From the NCBI GenBank assembly GCA_036584565.1, contig JAZHDF010000002.1:1-8909 (forward strand): a stretch of 8,909 bases of DNA. The letters are read 5' to 3'. The stretch comes from UBA9337 sp036584565. GTDB taxonomy: Bacteria; Patescibacteriota; Minisyncoccia; Moranbacterales; UBA9337. Of the stretch, positions 6,474 through 8,909 are shown one piece after another. The notes below the pieces were generated by a model, which made no database searches, was not told where the DNA came from, and worked only from the letters and a program-made list of their open reading frames with translations. Numbering within the stretch: the stretch's first letter is position 1; each line of letters starts with the position of its first letter. The position numbers and the translations under genes were made by a program.

Positions 6474-7313
6474 TTAATTCTTAATCATTAATTCTTTTCT
6501 CACCTTCTTCAAAAGATTTATATCCTCCATTACCTTATCATGCTCCGTTTCCAAAATCATATCAATATTATTTTCTTTAGCAAATCTGACAATTTTTTTA
6601 AATGCCCCCAATCCAATTAAACCCTCGCCGATATGCGCATGCCTGTCTTTTTTGGATCCGCACTCGGTCAGACTATCGTTGGCATGGATGAGCTTAATAT
6701 TCTTTATCCCGATTTCCCGGTCAATTCGCTCAATCGTTTTTTCAAAATCACGCCAATCATAACCGGAAGCAAAACTATGTTGAGTATCCAAGCAAATCCC
6801 CGCGATGGCCGGACTGTTTACCTTTTTTATTATCTCTCCCAGTTCCGCCAAATCATCTCCGATTATCGCTCCCGCCCCGGCGCTGTTTTCGAGCAATAAC
6901 TTTGCGCTCCCCTTATAATCTTCCAAGGTTTTAATCAACATTTCTATAGTCTTTTTCTTTCCTTCTTCTTCACCCAAATCCTTGGCCGAACCGAGATGGG
7001 TCATCACATATTTGGCTTCCAATAAGCTTGCTCGCTCCAGCTCCTCTCTGATAGCGCTCACCGAACCGTAGCGAATCCGACTTTCGGCGGAAGCGAAATT
7101 TATATAATAAGGAGAATGAATATAGGTAGCTTGTAGCTGGTAGCTTTTAGCTTGTAGCTTAAATTGTTGAGCGATTTCTTCGGAAATTGAAATACTTTTA
7201 CCTCCTTGCGGAGAACGTGAAAAAATCTGCATCACCTCGCACCCGAGATTATGCGCTCGCTCCGGAGCCTTATCCACTCCTCCGGCAATTGATACATGAC
7301 AACCGATTTTCAT
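6474..7313 (-). CDS. nfo: Endonuclease IV (AP endonuclease, TIM barrel)
   Basis: Cuts DNA 5' of abasic sites and trims blocked 3' ends in base-excision repair, using three zinc ions. The 279-residue length is standard. All nine metal ligands known from E. coli Nfo have counterparts: H66, H106, E142, D176, H179, H210, D223, H225 and E255, in the contexts YIHSPY, THLGSA, LLENS, LDTQH, IHANDS, DRHAHIGEG and LETE. ATG at 7313 gives the family start MKIGCHVS. A promoter is predicted just upstream with a leader of about 14 nt, and there is no SD. Residues 52-63 are encoded by a heptanucleotide tandem array, giving the repeat LQAKSYQLQATY in what should be a helix before the first ligand. It is the first gene of the unit with ORF6N, phosphoesterase and probably the glycosylase. 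Confidence 0.97.
   Translation of the reverse strand: MKIGCHVSIAGGVDKAPERAHNLGCEVMQIFSRSPQGGKSISISEEIAQQFKLQAKSYQLQATYIHSPYYINFASAESRIRYGSVSAIREELERASLLEAKYVMTHLGSAKDLGEEEGKKKTIEMLIKTLEDYKGSAKLLLENSAGAGAIIGDDLAELGEIIKKVNSPAIAGICLDTQHSFASGYDWRDFEKTIERIDREIGIKNIKLIHANDSLTECGSKKDRHAHIGEGLIGLGAFKKIVRFAKENNIDMILETEHDKVMEDINLLKKVRKELMIKN
7126..7160. repeat. Heptamer tandem array (GTAGCTT) within nfo
   Basis: Five 7-bp units on the plus strand: GTAGCTT, GTAGCTG, GTAGCTT, TTAGCTT, GTAGCTT. Three units make 21 nt, hence the 7-residue peptide period LQAKSYQ/LQATY in Nfo. Unit length equals that of the three intergenic arrays in this window. Confidence 0.92.
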
Positions 7314-7333
7314 AAAGTTTAAATTAAAACATT

Positions 7334-7362
7334 AGCATATAAACATTTTAACACGAAATCAA
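7334..7362 (-). promoter_or_regulatory. Promoter of nfo
   Basis: Minus strand: -35 TTGATT (7362-7357), 17-bp spacer, -10 TATGCT (7339-7334). Transcription would begin near 7327, about 14 nt before the nfo ATG, leaving little room for an SD, and none is seen. Confidence 0.6.
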
Positions 7363-7363
7363 A

Positions 7364-7388
7364 TAAGATATAAGATTTACGATTTAAG
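7364..7388. repeat. Short degenerate heptamer array (TAAGATT)
   Basis: Units TAAGATA, TAAGATT, TACGATT and a partial TAAG lie just upstream of the nfo -35. It has the same 7-bp unit length as the mraZ-leader arrays. The remainder of 7389-7470 is AT-rich, with nothing recognised. Confidence 0.75.
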
Positions 7389-7470
7389 AAAAAATCCATA
7401 ATTTTTAATTTTTTTATTTTAATCAAAAATATTCAAAAGTGTCCAAGAGATATTCATCGTGTACAAACCA

Positions 7471-7499
7471 TTGCTTTTTATCTCCAAATAAATTATATT
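7471..7499 (+). promoter_or_regulatory. Promoter of the first small-gene unit
   Basis: -35 TTGCTT (7471-7476), 17-bp spacer, -10 TATATT (7494-7499). The predicted start is near 7506, giving a leader of about 42 nt before ATG 7548. It diverges from the nfo promoter about 110 bp away. Confidence 0.75.
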
Positions 7500-7547
7500 A
7501 AAAGTCCGGTATTTTTTAAAGTTAAATCCAAAAAACAAGGAGCTACC

Positions 7548-7783
7548 ATGGAAAATAAAAGGGTTGTTATCGATATGTCCATAGAAGAAAAATCCAGATT
7601 AGATAAGTATGCTAAAAGAAGAGATCATTCGTTCTGGAAGCTCTAGCATCTTTTTACTGGATAATTGACCACAAAGAGCTTGGCGAAAAGATTCTTGCCG
7701 AAGGAAAGAAAGGAAATATTGCTACCGAATTGGAGTCTCTTGCCCTCAGAAATGTCTCATGGAAGCCCCAAAGGGATAAGTAA
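7548..7783 (+). pseudogene. Ribbon-helix-helix-like small protein gene, frameshifted
   Basis: ATG 7548, with AAGGAG 5 nt upstream, opens a frame of 32 codons (MENKRVVIDMSIEEKSRLDKY...) ending at TAG 7644. Reading continues sensibly one base back: from about 7616 the second frame runs to TAA 7781 (SFVLEALASFYWIIDHKELG... SWKPQRDK). Joined near 7627-7633, the two make a protein of about 78 residues with a beta strand (RVVIDMS), helix A (IEEKSRLDKYAKRRD) and helix B (FVLEALASFYWII), the plan of a CopG/Arc-type repressor. A one-base deletion in the TTCGTTC region would explain it, by mutation or assembly error. No convincing -1 slippery site is seen, so programmed frameshifting is unlikely. The RHH call comes from pattern only. 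Confidence 0.6.
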
Positions 7784-7800
7784 TCCTAACAATAAATTAA

Positions 7801-7823
7801 TGCCAAAAAAGTTCTTTTCGGCA
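7801..7823 (+). terminator. Weak hairpin after the RHH-like gene
   Basis: TGCC pairs with GGCA, and after one A-C mismatch AAAA pairs with TTTT. The tail AATATTATTTATTT is a poor U-tract. It may be a leaky terminator, so the zinc-ribbon gene, which has no promoter of its own that I can see, could be read from the upstream promoter. Confidence 0.4.
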
Positions 7824-7856
7824 ATATTATTTATTTAAACTAAGGAGGAGATTCCG

Positions 7857-8036
7857 ATGGTTAAAAAAATTGAGGAAATTTTTCTTGTCAATCCGGATGA
7901 GCGACCTCTTTGTCCCAGGTGCAAATCGAGCGAAAATGTTCAAAGTAGAATCGCTTGGAGATTTGAAAATCCCAAATCTAAAATTCCCCTTCTCTCTGAT
8001 TGGTATTGCGAAGATTGCGATTGTGATTTTTTCTGA
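7857..8036 (+). CDS. Small zinc-ribbon protein, 59 residues
   Basis: ATG 7857 has a strong SD, AAGGAGGAG, 6 nt upstream. The protein has two paired-cysteine knuckles: CPRC at 19-22 and CEDC at 51-54 (with a further Cys at 56), 28 residues apart, the layout of a single zinc ribbon. The middle (SENVQSRIAWRF... DWYCEDC) has aromatic residues as expected for such a fold. Zinc ribbons of this size bind nucleic acid or proteins, so a role in transcription or RNA handling is possible but not shown. The stop is TGA, the only one used by a gene in this window. It lies between a weak hairpin and a strong terminator. Confidence 0.75.
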   Translation: MVKKIEEIFLVNPDERPLCPRCKSSENVQSRIAWRFENPKSKIPLLSDWYCEDCDCDFF

Positions 8037-8085
8037 CTTTTTATCCCCAATCGACAGGGAGCCTTGAAAAATCAAGTCTTCCGCG

Positions 8086-8115
8086 AGACAACTCCGCGCC
8101 GAGTTGTCTTTTTTA
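8086..8115 (+). terminator. Strong rho-independent terminator after the zinc-ribbon gene
   Basis: AGACAACTC (8086-8094) pairs perfectly with GAGTTGTCT (8101-8109) over 9 bp, with loop CGCGCC, then a T run. An alternative stem, CGCG (8082-8085) with CGCG (8095-8098), would exclude it. The loop word ACAACT recurs in the two later terminators. Confidence 0.85.
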
Positions 8116-8144
8116 TTTTTAGAATTAAATAAACAAAAACATCA

Positions 8145-8173
8145 TTGACTATAAATTACAACTATACTAAGAT
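8145..8173 (+). promoter_or_regulatory. Promoter of the 63-residue small gene
   Basis: -35 TTGACT (8145-8150), 17-bp spacer, -10 TAAGAT (8168-8173). The predicted start is near 8180, about 43 nt before ATG 8223. It lies about 30 bp after the preceding terminator. Confidence 0.72.
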
Positions 8174-8222
8174 TATTGGGGTTTGTCTAAAAAGTTCTTG
8201 AAAATCAAAAGAGGATTCCATC

Positions 8223-8414
8223 ATGAAAGATATTCAAAGAGAAAAGCCGTGTATCCTGGGGAAAGATTTAAACAATCTCGCCAAAATCCATCAACTCGCC
8301 AGAAAAATAATAATTCGCCTCGATCCGGAGCATATCTGGGGAGAGTCCGATTTGAGGAGAATTTTGGAAAATTCTCTCAGAGAATTGGATGGGATAACTC
8401 TCAAACTTCCCTAA
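8223..8414 (+). CDS. Unknown small protein, 63 residues
   Basis: I do not recognise this protein. ATG 8223 is preceded by AGAGGA at an SD distance of 7 nt. The product is charged and predicted mostly helical: GKDLNNLAKIHQLARKIIIRL, then HIWGESDLRRILENSLRELDG, which may form two amphipathic helices joined near DPEH. No signal peptide, membrane segment or cysteine pair is seen (one Cys, residue 10). It has its own promoter 50 bp upstream and a terminator 30 bp downstream, so it is a one-gene unit. Promoter, SD and terminator together make it likely to be expressed; the function cannot be told. Confidence 0.65.
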   Translation: MKDIQREKPCILGKDLNNLAKIHQLARKIIIRLDPEHIWGESDLRRILENSLRELDGITLKLP

Positions 8415-8443
8415 AGGAAACAAAATGAATCTTTACTTACCCG

Positions 8444-8480
8444 ACGGAAGCGCGACAACTCGCCTTCCGTTTATTTTTTT
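8444..8480 (+). terminator. Rho-independent terminator, copy 1 of a repeated hairpin
   Basis: Stem ACGGAAG/CTTCCGT (8444-8450, 8464-8470), one bulged C, then GCG/CGC closing loop ACAACT (8455-8460), followed by TTATTTTTTT. A 29-nt stretch from 8444 is identical to 8740-8768. Confidence 0.88.
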
Positions 8481-8483
8481 AGT

Positions 8484-8512
8484 TTGACTTTATTCTTTTT
8501 AAAAAATATAAT
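8484..8512 (+). promoter_or_regulatory. Near-consensus promoter of the 52-residue small gene
   Basis: -35 TTGACT (8484-8489), 17-bp spacer, -10 TATAAT (8507-8512): 11 of 12 consensus bases, the best promoter on this strand. It begins directly after the previous terminator tail. The predicted start is near 8519, about 40 nt before ATG 8559. Confidence 0.82.
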
Positions 8513-8558
8513 TTTAACAGTTAATTCAAAGGTAAATTTAAAAAAATAAGGGGGGTGT

Positions 8559-8717
8559 ATGGCTATAGAATGTTTCAGACACAATAAGAAAAATAAGCCC
8601 ACAGCAAAGTCAATTTTTCTGACCATGCACGCAATAGAAATTACCCTAAAAGAAGGAGATCGAACAAACGATTCGGCCTTTACCACTAATCGCAGAATTG
8701 CAATAAAAACAAAATAA
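8559..8717 (+). CDS. Unknown small basic protein, 52 residues
   Basis: Not recognised. ATG 8559 follows AAGGGGGG with a 3-nt spacer, a usable but close SD. The product is basic (MAIECFRHNKKNKPTAK at the start, TTNRRIAIKTK at the end) with a central segment SIFLTMHAIEITLKEGD that could be a strand or short helix. There is no membrane segment or signal peptide. Promoter and terminator flank it closely, as for the 63-residue gene. Since the protein has no known pattern, the transcript could instead be a non-coding RNA with a chance frame; the SD and the stop just before the terminator favour coding. Confidence 0.5.
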   Translation: MAIECFRHNKKNKPTAKSIFLTMHAIEITLKEGDRTNDSAFTTNRRIAIKTK

Positions 8718-8739
8718 CACAAAGATAAAGAAATCAGTA

Positions 8740-8774
8740 ACGGAAGCGCGACAACTCGCCTTCCGTTTTTCTAT
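8740..8774 (+). terminator. Rho-independent terminator, copy 2 of the repeated hairpin
   Basis: Same hairpin as at 8444: stem ACGGAAG/CTTCCGT with bulged C, inner GCG/CGC and loop ACAACT, then TTTTTCTATTTTTTC. It is identical to copy 1 over 29 nt and ends the 52-residue gene unit 23 bp after its stop. Confidence 0.88.
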
Positions 8775-8909
8775 TTTTTCTATTTTTAAAAAGTAACGTT
8801 TATTTACGGCCGTACTCTCGTATTACCTTTTTGTTGCGAGAGGTGGGGAAAATAAAAATTAAAAAAACATCCTTTAATCAAGGTGCTCTACACTCGCCTT
8901 TAAAAAACA
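8775..8909. other. Right end without a recognised gene
   Basis: No supported coding frame on either strand. There is a perfect 10-bp palindrome TACGGCCGTA (8805-8814), directly followed by CTCTCG (8815-8820), which can pair with CGAGAG (8837-8842) over a 16-nt loop. No T run follows, so it is not a normal terminator. It may be a leader or RNA structure of a gene beyond the window. Confidence 0.4.

Noticed and set aside
7610..7646. Programmed -1 frameshift in the RHH-like gene
   Set aside because: The overlap lacks an X-XXY-YYZ heptamer in the right phase; TTC or AGA codons would not re-pair after slipping, so a deletion or sequencing error is simpler.
7827..8075. Minus-strand frame of 82 codons
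   Set aside because: Antisense to the zinc-ribbon gene, which has paired cysteines and a strong SD.
8183..8428. Plus-strand frame of 81 codons overlapping the 63-residue gene
   Set aside because: No SD at its start and a low-complexity basic composition; the overlapping 63-codon frame has SD, promoter and a sensible helix pattern.
8425..8487. Short frame MNLYLPDGSATTRLPFIFLV after the 63-residue gene
   Set aside because: Although AAGGAAAC precedes the ATG, most of the frame is the terminator hairpin and its T run, so it is unlikely to be a gene.
8471..8722. Minus-strand frame of 83 codons with hydrophobic stretches
   Set aside because: It runs through a near-consensus plus-strand promoter and antisense to the 52-residue gene; no SD or promoter in its own direction.

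Overview
The window looks like chromosomal DNA of a low-GC bacterium with a small genome, most likely of the Candidate Phyla Radiation (Patescibacteria/Parcubacteria type). This assignment is inferred from four things: a compact division operon whose genes mostly lack visible Shine-Dalgarno (SD) sites, a murF-like ligase that starts about 30 residues before its P-loop, an ORF6N-domain gene among housekeeping genes, and AT-rich intergenic heptamer repeats. Large genes end in TAA or TAG and have no internal TGA, so the standard bacterial code fits.

Layout. (1) Positions 1-4167, minus strand: the start of a division and cell-wall (dcw) cluster, transcribed mraZ, rsmH, ftsL-like, ftsI, murF (cut by the window edge). 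A good promoter (TTGACA-18-TAAAAT) and three TGGGG boxes lie about 180-250 bp before mraZ, which fits autorepression by MraZ. The long leader carries two heptanucleotide tandem arrays. (2) Positions 4196-4471, minus strand: tRNA-Ala(TGC) with its own promoter and terminator, followed by a stretch holding a direct copy and an inverted copy of pieces of the tRNA 3' half, then a second terminator. (3) Positions 4560-7362, minus strand: nfo (endonuclease IV), an ORF6N-domain protein, a YfcE-type metallophosphoesterase and, after a structured MITE-like repeat, a family 4 uracil-DNA glycosylase. The glycosylase makes abasic sites and Nfo cuts them, so the two form a base-excision repair pair. (4) Positions 7471-8774, plus strand: a run of very small genes, divergent from nfo: a frameshifted ribbon-helix-helix-like gene, a 59-residue zinc-ribbon protein, and unknown proteins of 63 and 52 residues. 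Three strong sigma70-type promoters, each with 17-bp spacing and about 40 nt before the start codon, alternate with hairpin terminators, two of which are identical over 29 nt. (5) Positions 8775-8909: no gene seen.

The main contrast is between the minus-strand housekeeping genes, mostly without SD sites, and the plus-strand small-gene cassettes, which have consensus promoters, strong SD sites and related terminators. That cassette region is the best candidate for something undescribed. A second theme is 7-bp tandem arrays, four in this window, one of them inside the coding sequence of nfo, where it gives a 7-residue peptide repeat.
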